From: Diplolepis rosae | Taxonomy: Eukaryota > Arthropoda > Insecta > Hymenoptera > Diplolepididae | Direction: 5' to 3' | Assembly: GCA_030998225.1 (NCBI GenBank) | Contig: JAPYXD010000680.1 | Coordinates: 14,880,001-14,944,000 of the forward strand | Length of the DNA: 64,000 nt | In this document: positions 28,050 to 39,265 of the stretch, one piece after another | Layout of the letters: each line of letters starts with the position of its first letter | How positions within the stretch are numbered: position 1 is the first letter of the stretch | Made by a program: the position numbers and the translations under genes | Notes under the pieces: generated by a model | What the model was told of the DNA's origin: nothing | Databases searched by the model: none | What the model saw: the letters and a program-made list of their open reading frames with translations, nothing else

Positions 28050-28245
28050 TCCTGTGAATTCAAATATTTTAAGGAATTTGAAAATCTTTTTGTTGAAAAA
28101 ACGACGCTTTCGACTGGGCTGGGATTCGAGCCCAGGTCTTTCGATTGCTGGTTGAGACCTGGGCTCGAATCCCAGCGGAATTGAAAGTGTCTTTTTTTCC
28201 ACAGAAAGATTATCAAATTCTTTAAAGTATTATTGATTTATGATA
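28050..28245. repeat. Palindrome with a perfect 22-bp tRNA T-arm-like core
   Basis: GCTGGGATTCGAGCCCAGG begins a 22-bp arm at 28,118-28,139. Its exact inverse lies at 28,155-28,176 with a 15-bp spacer. Less perfect arms extend outward for about 65 bp on each side (TTTAAGGAATTTGAAAATC opposite an approximate inverse near 28,213). The core contains GATTCGAGCCC, close to the RNA polymerase III B-box consensus GGTTCGANNCC, but no A box, acceptor stem or anticodon arm is visible. It may be a palindromic mobile element or a tRNA-derived SINE fragment in inverted orientation; it is not a tRNA gene. Confidence 0.65.
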
Positions 28246-29342
28246 AATTTGTTTTTATGAAATCGAGGTACGTCTCTTCTTGTCGATGTGACCGAGATGG
28301 TGAGCGATTTTTGTTTTTGATCCTTATTAATGATGCTGATCAATTCAGCAAGTCAAGCGTTGATAAATTGTGTAGTCACTGAAGACTCACTAGCTCACTT
28401 AATTGTATCGTTTAGTGAAGTATCGGTGTGTTTTTGTCCCTCAAACGATGTCTTCTTTTTTTCCTTCACTGGTTTCTTATACCATTTCTTTCTATTTTTT
28501 TCTTTCCCTTTTCTTCATTCTTTATCTTTCTTTTCTATCTCTAGAAACGCCTCGAGACCTGGAGATTCATTGTGCTTGTACAGCTTGGGCTTATTCCCGA
28601 AGACAGATCGTCGTTTGCTCCAACTTCTCCTTTGGGTACTTTTGCACGTCTGCTCTCATTCCCTTACTTACAAAAAAAACATTAATTTTATTGAAAAAAA
28701 TTTGTTTATAAATTCTTTATAAAGAATTCTTCATTTGAAAAGATAATTCTTTTTAAGAGAGCAGGTAGTTCACTGTATGGACCCAAAAACGCTTGGTTCA
28801 TGATTATTTTAAAATAGGAATTGTATTGTTAATCAATATAATTTTGGTAAAAACTTGATATTGTATCTTTTAAGATGTAAAAAATTTCTTTTGGGAATTT
28901 TCCTTTTTTTTATTCGAGGATATAGTTCGTTGAAATCGACACCTCAAAAAAAAGGCACCCTCATGGCACAGCTAATTTCCGGGCTTGTAGTTTGTCTATC
29001 TGAAAAATTTAATAATTTTATCAATCTATATGAATATGGCTATTGTTGGAACTAAAATAATGTTTAAACCTCAAAAAATAATAAAATAGGGGACTTTCAA
29101 ACTTTAAGTATCAATTTACACGATTTTTTTCCGGTAAAAAACGATTCGAAAAATATGATAATTATTGTCTAGATCGAAAATTTTGATTCCGAGGATGCGC
29201 ATATTAGTGTAGAATATGCCGTTAAAATAACATAAGGATTCATTAAGTAGATTTTTTTAAATTACTTGCGCCGTCCGAAAAAAGTGATTCTTAGAAAAAC
29301 GCGTTTACAGTTTTGTAAACATTTGATGATCGCTCTGGCCTA
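28246..29342. other. AT-rich intergenic DNA with one acceptor-like pyrimidine tract
   Basis: A long T/C-rich tract from about 28,455 ends in TTTCTATCTCTAG at about 28,545. It is followed by roughly 120 bp of more balanced composition, open in several frames. This resembles a 3' splice site with an orphan exon on the plus strand, but no partner exon or recognisable protein was found. The rest shows nothing. Confidence 0.3.
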
Positions 29343-29752
29343 CCGTAAAACCTCATTTATCGGGACGCCCTTGAAATGTAAACACCTCGTTTATCGGGAT
29401 TTGGAGGGGCTCCCTACTACCACCTACAGTCTCATGGTGGGTTGCCATGACTCTTGTTGTATGTTGACATTTAGTAATGGTTATGTACATAAGTTGTAAT
29501 GTATTTGCAAATTGTGTAAATTTATTTGGTTTTTCATGATGGAAAATGAAGATAGAAATACAAACGAAGGTATGTAAAAAAATTGACATAATAAAACTCC
29601 TACAAATGAAGCATCTGGAAACTGTCACTATGTCACTATGTACAAGGAGTGGTGGCTGGAGGAGAAACAAAATGTCCCGATAAATAAGATTGCGAGATCC
29701 CGATAAGTGAAGATCCCGATAAATGAGTGCTCCGATAAATGAGGGTTTACTG
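29343..29752. mobile_element. Short pogo/Tigger-like element, TA-flanked, non-coding
   Basis: Ends are CCGTAAAACCTCATTTATCG on the left and, read inverted, CAGTAAACCCTCATTTATCG on the right, each next to TA. Several subterminal repeats of CATTTATCGGGA or its inverse lie near both ends (also at 29,383-29,400 and 29,697-29,742). Length is 410 bp. CAGTA-type ends with TA target sites are typical of the pogo/Tigger branch of Tc1/mariner. A minus-strand open frame crosses the element but encodes nothing recognisable. A non-autonomous, MITE-like copy is the best call. Confidence 0.75.
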
Positions 29753-31307
29753 TACTTTAAAAAATTAGCTATACAATTAAAAATACTTTGAATTGAGTCG
29801 AGTAATTTTTTAAATATAATTTTCAATATTTTTAATTCCGAATAAAGAAATTTAAAATATCGAATTTTCCAAAGCCATTGCACAGTAGTCTGCCCCCTTC
29901 ATGTATATTATCTTCTATAATTTTTTTCAAATTTATTGAAAGAAATTTCTCCAAAAACGCCTTATAACATACGTGTTGCAATTACAGAATAAAAGTGTAC
30001 GTCATAGTTTTAGATTTAATAATTTTCATTCAGGTACATTTTATTGAAGGAAAAAAGTCTGTTTGAGATGTATGATTTAATAATTTTTATTATCATCTGT
30101 CACGCCTGAAAAAGAAATATAGTTTTCAAAGAGCTTCTGCGAATCCAGAAATATTACTTTCGCACTTCGTACGCGAGATTCGTTCTTCCTTAGGAGGTGG
30201 GAAAATATAAGTTTTTCTCATGAAAAATGAAACAGAAGTAGAAAAGTTGAGGCGAAGAATATAAAGTTCCGACGAAGCTGAAAGAACTGTTGGTTTTTTG
30301 ATCTTTAGAAACCGATTCAAATGGTGTAGCAGTAGTACATTACACGAAAGGTAACGTTTTTGGCTTCTCAACCTCTCTTGACTCTTCACAAGTTAAAAAG
30401 TTCTCTCAGAATATCAAGAAATTTCGAGGAGCTTTTTGAAAGTTAAGACTCAAAATATTCCCATTGTTTTACTAGAAATAAAATAAAAATTAGAAAATTT
30501 TATTCATTTCTCTTTCTTATCTTTTACTTTACAATATTTTTAAATTGATTTTTAATGTTGGTTTAATCATTATTTTCTTGTCGATAATGTTGACGACGTA
30601 GAATAAAAATACTTAATTATCAACTGGAAATTAAAAATCAGTTTTAATCGAAAACGTGTTTTTTTTTTATATTGAAAAATCTAGTACGTGCGTCTCATTT
30701 ATCCTACAGCTGTTTCCATAAGCTCGGTCGTAAACTCTAGGCCAATATTCAGAGTGATAACGAGAACACGAGTGCTTTACCGGAGGGCACGAATGGTGGC
30801 GATTTGTTCAGAGATTATATGAAATTCTGTTCTCAAAAGTAGTTGGCGGAACGTTACAGTTTGAACAAGATGAGGAAGAATTTTTGCATATTTTTCTTAA
30901 TCTTAGTCGATTTCATAGCATGATTAATTAATTCAATATGCATTCTCTGTTTATAAAATGTTCTGCTTTTTTATTTAAATGTATTATAAATAAATTTTCT
31001 CATAGAAAGCTCAATCTTTATTGGAAGAGAGGCTAATAATAATCTCAAATAAAGAAGAATAATTAATAATTGGTAACAATTTTTAGAAATTTTTTTTTTT
31101 TATCAACCGCGTTGAGACGAAGGCTTTTGGCAGGACTAATATACCAAAATTATGGTTTTTCAATCTAAAATATTGGATTCAATAATAAAAGGTGGTGTGG
31201 GTCAAAAATTTCAAAATTAGTCGATCTACGTAGAATCCAATTTCTTAAGATTTTTTAAATCGCTGAATTCGATATATCAAAATTCAAATTGATAGAACAA
31301 TCTATTA
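29753..31307. other. Intergenic DNA, no gene seen
   Basis: AT-rich. An 87-codon minus-strand frame at 30,126-30,389 has no recognisable motif. Around 30,680-30,860 the base composition is more balanced, but I see no ORF, repeat or RNA structure I can name. Confidence 0.4.
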
Positions 31308-31489
31308 GGTGTACAACTTTGCTTCCGCCGTTTTTCGATAGATGGCTGCAGCGGTAAGTACTGATCGAAATAGGCAGATCAAAAATGTCATACAGTAAGC
31401 TTGGACATATGTCAATATAACGACAGCATCACATTAGTGAATTTGTGTTTGCATCATAAATTTATTCTCGATCGAAGATATTAGTTTTC

Positions 31490-32010
31490 GAGCCAAATTC
31501 TCGTAATTTGCCGGAAGTTTTCTGCTTTCATTTGAAGAAAACTGCGGTTGAGGCTCATCAAATGCTCTCAAGTACTTACGGCGAGGCTGCTCTTAGTAAA
31601 AGAACGTGTCGCGAGTAGTTTCAACGCTGAGAAATGGTATTGCGGTGGAAAAGAGAACATTTTCAAAGATTCCAAATTGAAAGCATTACTTGCTGAAGAC
31701 TCATGCCAAACGAGTTTAAGCCGAAAGATGTTGAACGGCGTTTCTTTGCTTGTGAACAACTGCTTCAAAGACAGAATCGGAAGGGGTTTTTACATAGCAC
31801 TGTAACAGCTGACGGAAAATGGTTCCACTACGATAATCGCAAACGCAAAGCATCATGGGGAATTCCCAGACCAATCACGGTGCCAAGGTTATGCTCTTCA
31901 TTTGACGAGACCAGCTCGGTGTGGTGTATTATGAGCTGTTTAAACCAAGTGAAACCATCACAGGGGATCGGTATCGAACGCAACTGATGCGTTTGGCCCA
32001 AGCATTGAAG
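31490..32010 (+). pseudogene. Mariner transposase, N-terminal and central part, broken
   Basis: The first helix-turn-helix part is readable (KKTAVEAHQMLSSTYGEAAL), followed by an in-frame TAG at about 31,616 where mariner has a Trp after CRE. The stretch that should carry the second DNA-binding helix-turn-helix is missing, so the frame jumps from about 31,700 to ELKP/DVERR-like sequence. The first catalytic Asp survives in VTADGKW, but the usual VTGDEKW context is altered (G to A, E to G). Further frame changes precede the plus-strand segment ending ITGDRYRTQLMRLAQALK, where the non-LTR element enters. Not functional. Confidence 0.85.
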
Positions 32011-32857
32011 GCAGGAGACCTTTCAGCTCCGCAAGGAGCTTACCTGTACCGACCCGCAGGAAATTGCTCGCGTGAAGGAGGCCATCCGCAAGGATGGAAG
32101 GCGCAGACTCGTCGAGAAATGGCAAATCAGATGGCATGGCGAGCAGACCGGGAGATGGACCTACCGCCTGATCCCGGAGCTCGCCACCTGGCTAAACAGA
32201 AAGCACGGAGAGGTCGGCTTCTATTTGGCGCAAGCGCTCTCAGGCCATGGCTGTTTTAACGGGTACCTGAGGCGCTTTCAGAAAAGAGACGAGGTTATGT
32301 GTTGTCACTGCGATTCCCCTGTGGATAATGCAGAGCACGCACTCTTCGTATGCGCAAAGTGGGTCGCAGTAAGGGAGGCCCTCGGTCAGGCAGTGGGTGC
32401 TGAGCTGACTTCTGATACGATGGTCCCTCTGATGCTCCAGTCTGAATGGATTTGGACGCTCATCGAATCATTCGTCACACTTGTGATGAGGACGAGGGAG
32501 CTTGATTGGCGTCGGGAGATGAACAACGGGGAGGGCCAGTAGAAATCGCATCGGGGCCTGCACCCGCGGTCCTGCGTCTCGGGTAGACTTGGCTGCCCGC
32601 GTCGTTCGGGCGAGGAATCTCTTTGTTTCTCCCCTGAGTGGCGCGGCTAGACGGTTTGCCTAGTGGGCGTGTGGCCGCGGATGGAAGTTCCGAGCGAACG
32701 GATGACGGAAGAGTCGTACGCGACTTTAATGGAACCAACCACCCGTGAAGTTTAAAGCTGAAAGGCGGTTCCGCGGGTGTTGTATTGGTTCGAGAGAGGG
32801 GTTTTTTTGGTTTTAACAGGTATGCCTAGACCCGTCCTAGAAAAAAAAAAAACAAAA
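32011..32857 (+). mobile_element. 5'-truncated R1-clade non-LTR retrotransposon inserted in mariner
   Basis: Sequence between two mariner halves is much more GC-rich than its surroundings. It contains the 3' end of an ORF2-like frame, a GC-rich 3' UTR of about 300 bp and a terminal A-rich tail (32,841-32,857). Truncation at the 5' side and a 3' A tail are the marks of target-primed reverse transcription. It split the mariner after the codons ALK at 32,010; mariner coding resumes immediately after the tail. Confidence 0.88.
32012..32542 (+). pseudogene. R1-type ORF2 polyprotein, C-terminal fragment
   Basis: One open frame of about 176 codons ends in TAG at 32,540-32,542 and is open through the 5' junction, so it is a truncated end and not a gene with its own start. 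Visible family features are SGHGCFNGYL, seen near the C terminus of R1-like ORF2 proteins, and a zinc-knuckle-like cluster MCCHCDSP...EHALFVC (C-x2-C...H-x4-C). In intact elements this tail follows the endonuclease and reverse transcriptase, both absent here. R1 clade is my reading from these motifs; a neighbouring clade such as LOA is possible. Confidence 0.8.
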
Positions 32858-33132
32858 AGTACCAAGAGATACACGAAAAAGTTGTCATGCAGCATGACAA
32901 TGCTCGGTCACATGTCGCAAGACCGGTCAAGAAATACTTGGAAATGCTCAAATGGGAGGTCTTACCCCACCCGCCGTATTCTCCAGACGTTGCTCCTTCC
33001 AACTACCATTTGTTTCGATCGATGGCACGCGGCCTGGCTCATCAGCATTTCCGCTCTTATGAAGAAGTCAAAAGATGGATCGATTCGTGGATTGCCTCAA
33101 AAGACGCATCGTTTTTTCCAGATGGTATCTGA
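32858..33132 (+). pseudogene. Mariner transposase, C-terminal part with third catalytic Asp lost
   Basis: Continuous frame after the A tail: VVMQHDNARSHVA, then LPHPPYSPDVAPSNYHLF, then DSWIASKDASFF, ending in TGA at 33,130-33,132. In mariners the catalytic triad is D,D34D. The second Asp is in HDNAR; 35 residues later the third should be the Asp of APSDY, but this copy reads APSN (AAC), which would abolish catalysis. Residues after FFPDGI are cut off by the stop compared with family members. Confidence 0.88.
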
Positions 33133-33263
33133 CAATTGCCAGAAAGATTGAAAACGATAGTGGCTAGTAACGGAAAATACTTTGAATCATAAAAAGGCAA
33201 TCACTTTTTGAGAATAAAGCCTCAAATTTTGGAAAAAAAACGGCGAAAGCAAAGTTGTACACA

Positions 33264-35203
33264 TACAAAAAGTTATGAATCCACCGTATCGAATTTTGGA
33301 TTTCTAAGACTATATTTAAATGCAGAGATTTAGGTAGCCTTTAGAAACTTAAATTAAGTTACATACTTTTTTATTTGATGAAAATTTCATCGTTTACCAT
33401 ATTCAATCTCTTCCAATGACCTTCAGGGTAGTGAATTATAACCTCAAATGAAGACAAAAAATTATTTTATTGCCTTGTTTAAAAGTACTTCAGAACATTC
33501 AAATTTGTAATATTTGAATAGATTGTGCATACAACAACATCATTTTGTCATTAAGAGTTCAAAACATTCTTCATTATTTTAGTAATAAACACATCGCAAT
33601 CACTCTGAATTTACCAACAATAGATTGAAAAATACTTCTACTTTCAGAAAATTTGAACTTCCATTTTTAGATTATGTCGTTTAATCATTGTCTTAATTAC
33701 CTAAGAATAGATTCGAAGACACGAGTATGTGTTTAAAATTTTCAGCTCAATGCTTTAAATGCTGCTCTAATAGATTCACATTTTCTGTAGTATTCTAACA
33801 AGAAATATTTTTTATCGCTGCACGGAGGAAGATGGAGATCAGGAAAACAGGATTAATTGCTGAAACATCCGGTTCATCTTAACTGATTCTTGTAGAATGG
33901 TCGTTACTAAAAAGTTATAAAATTTAAGTCCAAGTAGTTACACGCATTTGTACATTAAAGTTAGGTCTCTTCATCGTTACTTCGCAATGTATATTAAGTT
34001 TCCTCAAAATCGGACTGATGGTTCCTGAAATAAAGGAATTGTGTATCTAAATAAATGTACTGCCCTTATCAGAAGTTTTAAATATAAATCCAGGTTCAAT
34101 AACGCATTAGAAAGTGAGTTTATTACAATAAAAGTGAAGTATGCATTCTCAGTTTTTGAATTTACTGCCTATTGATCAATATCAATGATAGAAAACACTG
34201 ATATAAAATATTGAGTATCTACATACTCTGGGTATCAAAACGTAGTGATTTCTCATCCTTGTACTTTAAGCTCAGCCCCTTCATGGTAAAATATGTCTCC
34301 ATAAATGCTCATGATATTGCAACAAATAGTGTGACATACAGATAAGCGAACCGTGCCAAAATTGGAGTAACTGAAGGGAATACATAGAGGAAACGGGAAA
34401 TGCGGAAACTTGAGGTGAAAACTTGGGAAAATAGATCTGCGTTCCATATTCACAGTATCTAGAATATCAGAATTTATACGAGGAGAAAATTCAAAAGCTA
34501 TTATTTTGACTTCTAAAATTGGTAAATAATTTGTCGCGTACTACATTTTGTGAAATAAATAATCTCTCTAAAGGAAATGAATACAAGTTTGAAAAATTTC
34601 ACAAAGTAAAATCAATCATCAGTGTAATTGCCCTGACAGAATATATTGAATTTAGCAAATATACGAAACTGTATTCAATAATTGATTAGTATTTATTTAT
34701 CCATTCAACTTTTAGCAACTAGTATAGCATTTTAAAGCAATTTGAGATCAATATCAATAAACAATATTCAAAATAGCAAGATGCAGATGAAATCTTGAGG
34801 GTTCTGTTTTGCACATTTAAAAGTTGTACGACTGAATAGACAATAATAATTTTAAAGAATATTTGATACCATAGACTTTTTCCATGGTTTTTTTCTAAGA
34901 TTATCTGTCACTTATCTATTTCCATCTTACGGACAGTTTTCATTTGTAATCTCATGCCGATGTGAAATGAAATTTCGAAAAATTATGATTATCTGCTCGT
35001 AAATTTCTATAATCACAAACTAAAGTTTTTCCAAGAATGATTTTGTTTTCTTTTTGGAATCATTTAGGATTAACCCGACCTTCGTTGGTGCCTTTTAATT
35101 AATTTCACAAATTTTTAAATTGATACTTGATTTTGCATTGACATCAGTTTAAAGAAATAATTTTTCGGTGAGGTAGGAATCTGTAGGTGATACCTGACCT
35201 TAA
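33264..35203. other. AT-rich intergenic DNA, no gene seen
   Basis: No ORF with recognisable motifs, no strong inverted repeat and no splice-bounded coding segment was found. A 66-codon minus-strand frame at 34,253-34,453 appears fortuitous. Confidence 0.4.
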
Positions 35204-35401
35204 GGGCATATGATACTTAAAATATATCTGAAATTTGTTTTTATTATTGGAGCCGAAAATATCTATTTACGTCACATTTTGTCTTCTTTACTATGTCTCA
35301 AATTTTGGAAACAAAATTTTATGTATCTTGGACACAAACATGTCGAAATTGGACCAAATTCTTCACATGAACTTACTACTTTTCTCAAGTATCAAACGCC
35401 C
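35204..35401. mobile_element. TTAA-flanked foldback MITE, 198 bp
   Basis: Ends GGGCATATGATACTT (left) and, inverted, GGGCGTTTGATACTT (right) are each flanked by TTAA (35,200-35,203 and 35,402-35,405). No coding capacity is recognisable. TTAA target duplications are typical of piggyBac and Kolobok elements; without a transposase the superfamily stays open. Its interior (TGTATCTTGGACACA) also appears inverted near 44,009. Confidence 0.75.
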
Positions 35402-36161
35402 TTAAGGCCATGTATAAATACAAAATCTGTTACGTTACCATAAAGAAAAGACTTTTCGAATTGAACATATCAGAATTTTCATTTTAGTGAAAGAGTTGCA
35501 ATAAATTAACTTGGTTCCTAGATGGCAAATAGAAAATGAAAACTTTATTAGTCTATTTTGATTTTGAAATTTTTAACTCAGCATAGAATTGTACAACTTC
35601 AGAATGGAACAGAACTATTTTTAAATGATCTCCTAACCAACTCAACATACCTGTCTTTATTATTTTTATACCAGAAAATAATATTTATCATTTAGAAATT
35701 ACTTTTGCAGGCATAAATAATAAAATGAGAATCAAGCCAAGGAAATTATTTTGAAATTTCATTATTGATATCTCAAATTAAAGTTATCTGGATTATAAAT
35801 TTTTAAAATTAAAAAATATTTTCATTCAAATTGTTGACACAGTTTATCCCAGAAAAATAAATTCTCTCTCCTGAAAGACAATCGATAATTTCCTGTTTAT
35901 CGGTCCCCTGAGGAGGAAAACATGGTCTCGTAAAATGAGAGAAATTTGCGCGACCCAATCGGGACATCAATTTTTAATAAACAGCCGTTGGCTATCATTT
36001 GGCTGAAATTGCGTGAAATATCACATGACATTATATTCCCCGTTGCCTTGTTATGGTTTTTAATTTTCGAATTAATATCTATCGGTCATTCAAGAGAAAT
36101 GGTTATTTTCAAAATTTCAATTTTCATTTAATATTTAGAATAATTGAGCATAACATTTTTA
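35402..36161. other. AT-rich intergenic DNA, nothing recognised
   Basis: No gene, repeat or RNA structure could be supported here. A 61-codon plus-strand frame at 35,946-36,131 has no recognisable features. Confidence 0.4.
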
Positions 36162-36381
36162 CTCTCTAAATTTGAATCAGTCAAAATCTACTGATTATCA
36201 GTGAAATTTGACTGATTCAAATAGCTAAAAAGAGGTTACTGTAAATCAGTCAAATTTCACTGATTATTTCAGTGAAAATTGACTGATTTAACAGTGAAAA
36301 ATATTTTTTCACTGATGAATCAGTGAAAAGGTAAATAACTGATTCAATCAGTGAAAATTTGACTGATTCAGATTTAGAGAG
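36162..36381 (+). mobile_element. CTCTCTAAAT palindromic MITE, copy 1
   Basis: 220 bp, with inverted ends CTCTCTAAATTTGAATCAGT and the inverse of CTCTCTAAATCTGAATCAGT, flanked by TA on both sides. The interior is a series of CAGTGAAA/TTTCACTG motifs, many paired as inverted repeats. Four copies of this family lie between 36 and 46.5 kb. No coding capacity. Confidence 0.88.
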
Positions 36382-36478
36382 TACAGCTTCTCTCATTCAA
36401 TATTGAAAGAAAAATATATCTTTGTCCGCCGTACACCGAATGTTAGCCTTATCGGTATTCTTTTGCGTACGGAAAGTT

Positions 36479-36564
36479 AATTTTCCCGCACTGGTGCGGT
36501 AAAATTGTAAGTGTGTGGAAAATTAAAACAAACTTAGAATTTTACCGCACTAGTGCGGGAAAAT
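36479..36564. repeat. Compact palindrome with CCCGCACTRGTGCGG arms
   Basis: AATTTTCCCGCACTGGTGCG (start of the arm, 36,479-36,506) faces its near-perfect inverse at 36,538-36,564. Each arm is itself a small palindrome (CCGCAC..GTGCGG). The 12-bp sequence TATCGGTATTCT occurs on both sides (about 36,450 and 36,604), which might be remnants of a longer duplication around an inserted element. Confidence 0.6.
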
Positions 36565-36565
36565 C

Positions 36566-38060
36566 AACTCCCCGCACGAAAAACGACACCAACTCGACTA
36601 ACTATCGGTATTCTGGATAACATAGACATTCTCTTACTAAAATTATTTCCAGCTCTAAAAAATACTGACATATTCTCATATAAATCGCAGTCCTGCGAAT
36701 GAACTTCATGAGAATCAGATGAAATATTCTCGCCTCGTCGGCGGGAAGAATTATTTATTTTTAAATTGAACTTTGGTGGTTGTAAGAAGAATAAAGGGAA
36801 AAAAGACAAGGAAAACGGTTACGAGACAAAGACAGAGGAGTTCTTTCTTAACTTTTATTCTTTTATCAAACTTCTGTCCAACTTCCTATAAATCGTGAAA
36901 CTTCTGTAGAAAGCAAACTGGACTAGAAACTACAAAACCTGATCCGAAGTATCGTGAAAGTGACAGAAACGCAGGATGTTCAAGCGTTTAATCGATGTGT
37001 GCACAATAGTTCCGAAACTAGGAACATAAATTTCGTCTCTAATTCCTTATCCACAACCCCACCTCAAGCTTATATATTTTCCATATGTATCGGAAACTTA
37101 TGTTGGCAAACTTAGATGGTTTAACCTTCTGTTGTTGGTAAGCCTGTAACTGGATTAATTTCTGATGTTTCTTGTAGTTTAGAGAAAGTTTCTCATAAGA
37201 TCGAACTTTTCTATTGCTTTAGGAAATCAAGTTACTTGAGAACTATTGATTTCCTATCTCTTTAGACTTAGTTTCGTAATAAGGACAATAAAAGGGTTTC
37301 TAAAACAAATATTCTTATTATTTTATTTTTAGCTTTAATCAAGTGAATCGAGTAAAGTTGTTATGGATCAAATATACTTTTTCTGAATTTTAGATTATGA
37401 ATAAATATCAATAATGAATTTCATCCCTGAAATATCAAAAATGAAAACCAAGTATATAAAAAGTGCGAGTAATCTTTATTAATGCAATTATTATTACAAT
37501 AATGTTACAAAAGAATGAACAATTATTTGATATGTTTAAGGCCGTCTTTTGAGTAGGTCACGTCGTCTCGGCAAATTGAATTAAAGGTCTATTATGTTAT
37601 TCAAAAAGTAATAACTTAATTCGAATTTCGGTAACAGACTGCTGTAGAAAAATAGTTGCTTATAGTTTTTTTGTTTATATGTAGACCTGTAATTGCAATT
37701 GCTAATATCACGTGGCTAAATGGATTGATGGCCTCAATAAATTAGCACATTATCGTTGAATAACTTAATTAAAGTCCCTCCTAATAGACTTACAAGACTA
37801 ATTTCAAGCTCGCAGTGGAGCAAATTTATAAAATTGTTTTAAATAATCACTCTATAAACCACGTTATTAATTTATAGAATGAAAAAAATTAAGACGATAA
37901 TCAATTACATCTAATATTTTTTTTACTGATCAGATTTTCAAAATTATGTATAAAGTCCCTAGTTTAAATCTACAGAGATATTCTTGTTTTCCAACTTCAT
38001 CTTGTTCTATATAGTTAAAAATAATGTAATTTTTGTTCTTCTTCATGAGAAATATCTTTA
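36566..38060. other. AT-rich intergenic DNA, no gene seen
   Basis: No recognisable protein motif, RNA or repeat was found. The 81-codon minus-strand frame at 36,564-36,809 shows no family signature. Confidence 0.4.
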
Positions 38061-38280
38061 CTCTCTAAATCTGAATCAGCCAAATTTTCACTGATTGAAG
38101 CAGTGATTTGCCTTTTCACTGATTCATCAGTGGAAAAATATTTTTCACTGTCAAATCAGTCAGTTTTCACTTAAATAATCAGTGAAATTTTACTGATTTA
38201 CAGTAACCTCTTTTTAGCTATTTGAATCAGTCAAATTTCACTGATAATCAGTAGATTTTGACTGATTCAAATTTAGAGAG
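38061..38280 (-). mobile_element. CTCTCTAAAT palindromic MITE, copy 2
   Basis: 220 bp, TA on both sides, in the opposite orientation to copy 1 and the same length. Same CAGTGAAA-rich interior and the same central block (AGTAACCTCTTTTTAGCTAT). Confidence 0.88.
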
Positions 38281-38425
38281 TATCTTATAAATAAGAAAAT
38301 GTCGTATATCTTCATGAAACCATTATACTAATTATAATTGAATGATGATTCTCTGAGAAGAGTGATTGCAATTCCCTGACATTAATTATCTACATTGAGT
38401 GTCATGAATCTGACATATTAATTAA

Positions 38426-39265
38426 GGGGTTCCACCTGTGTGACAGCCGTATTTCAAGCGATTTTTTAGACATTTTTTTTTAGAGAACTACCAAAGATTT
38501 TCTAACAAATTTAACGTCATATTGAAGGTTTATTCTTATATAGCACACAGTAATTTTGTTACTACTTCTATTTAATGTTCTCAAAATTTAGAGGCGTTTT
38601 TCTCAAATCATTTTTTACAGCGCATAATATCACAAACAAATGCATGCAAAAATTTATTTTTTCGGAAAAAAGACCAAAATTTTATAATTTTCAGAATTTC
38701 AAACAACTCCTACTCTCTAATTTTGAATCAGTCAAAATCTACTGATTATCAGTGAAATTTTACTGATTCAAATAGCTAAAAAGAGGTTACTGTAAATCAG
38801 TCAAATTTCACTGATTATTTCAGTGAAAATTGACCGATTTGACAGTGAGAAATATTTTTTTCACTGATGAATCAGTGAAAATTAACTGATTTAACAGTGA
38901 AATTAATCAGTGAAAAGGAAAATCACTGATTCAATCAGTGAAAATTTGACTGATTCAGATTTAGAGAGTACATTAATACCTCGATGACTAAATTACAAAT
39001 AACGCGATTTTTTGGATTTTCGTTTCAGACAACTGGTCCCGGCACAATCGTGTACACCGTTTGGCATTTCGATTTTGAGGAGGTCAGATTCCAACGCCCT
39101 TAAGAATAATATACATCAAAAAGCACCAATAAAGAAATTACTGTGTGGAATAGAAGAATAAACCTTCAGAATGACGTAAAATTTGTTAACAAAGTTTTAG
39201 CAGCTCTCCTAAAAAAAATGTCTAAAAAAGCGCTCAAAATACGACCATCACACAGTTGGACCCTT
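38426..39265. mobile_element. TTAA-flanked foldback element, 840 bp, containing a nested MITE
   Basis: Left end GGGGTTCCACCTGTGTGACA and, inverted, right end AAGGGTCCAACTGTGTGATG are flanked by TTAA at 38,422-38,425 and 39,266-39,269. The arms stay similar for about 130 bp (TTTTTTAGACATTTTTTTT opposite AAAAAAATGTCTAAAAAA; AACGTCATATTGAAGGTTTA opposite an inverse near 39,163). No transposase is visible. CTCTCTAAAT copy 3 sits inside, so this element is the older of the two. Confidence 0.75.
38713..38968 (+). mobile_element. CTCTCTAAAT palindromic MITE, copy 3, nested
   Basis: 256 bp, TA on both sides, same orientation as copy 1. It is longer because the internal CAGTGAAA motif block has an extra unit around 38,870-38,920. 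Confidence 0.87.

Larger units (their letters stand above)
31308..33263 (+). mobile_element. Degenerate mariner element split by a non-LTR insertion
   Basis: Inverted ends GGTGTACAACTTTGCTTCCG (left) and, inverted, TGTGTACAACTTTGCTTTCG (right) are flanked by TA at 31,306-31,307 and 33,264-33,265. Removing the inserted non-LTR fragment (about 32,011-32,857) leaves about 1.1 kb, shorter than the usual ~1.3 kb of a mariner. Transposase similarity runs plus-strand from about 31,490 to 33,132. This lineage (VLPHPPYSPD, HDNAR signatures) differs from the intact mariner at 56.8-58.1 kb. Confidence 0.9.

Noticed and set aside
28118..28176. tRNA gene
   Set aside because: Only a T-arm-like hairpin core is present; there is no anticodon arm, acceptor stem or A box at the right distance.
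28330..28722. 130-codon Phe/Ser-rich plus-strand ORF
   Set aside because: Its composition comes from a polypyrimidine tract; overlapping frames are open too, and no motif was seen.
29353..29883. 176-codon minus-strand ORF
   Set aside because: It runs across the pogo-like MITE and AT-rich flank, has no recognisable domain, and its start and end are unrelated to the element.
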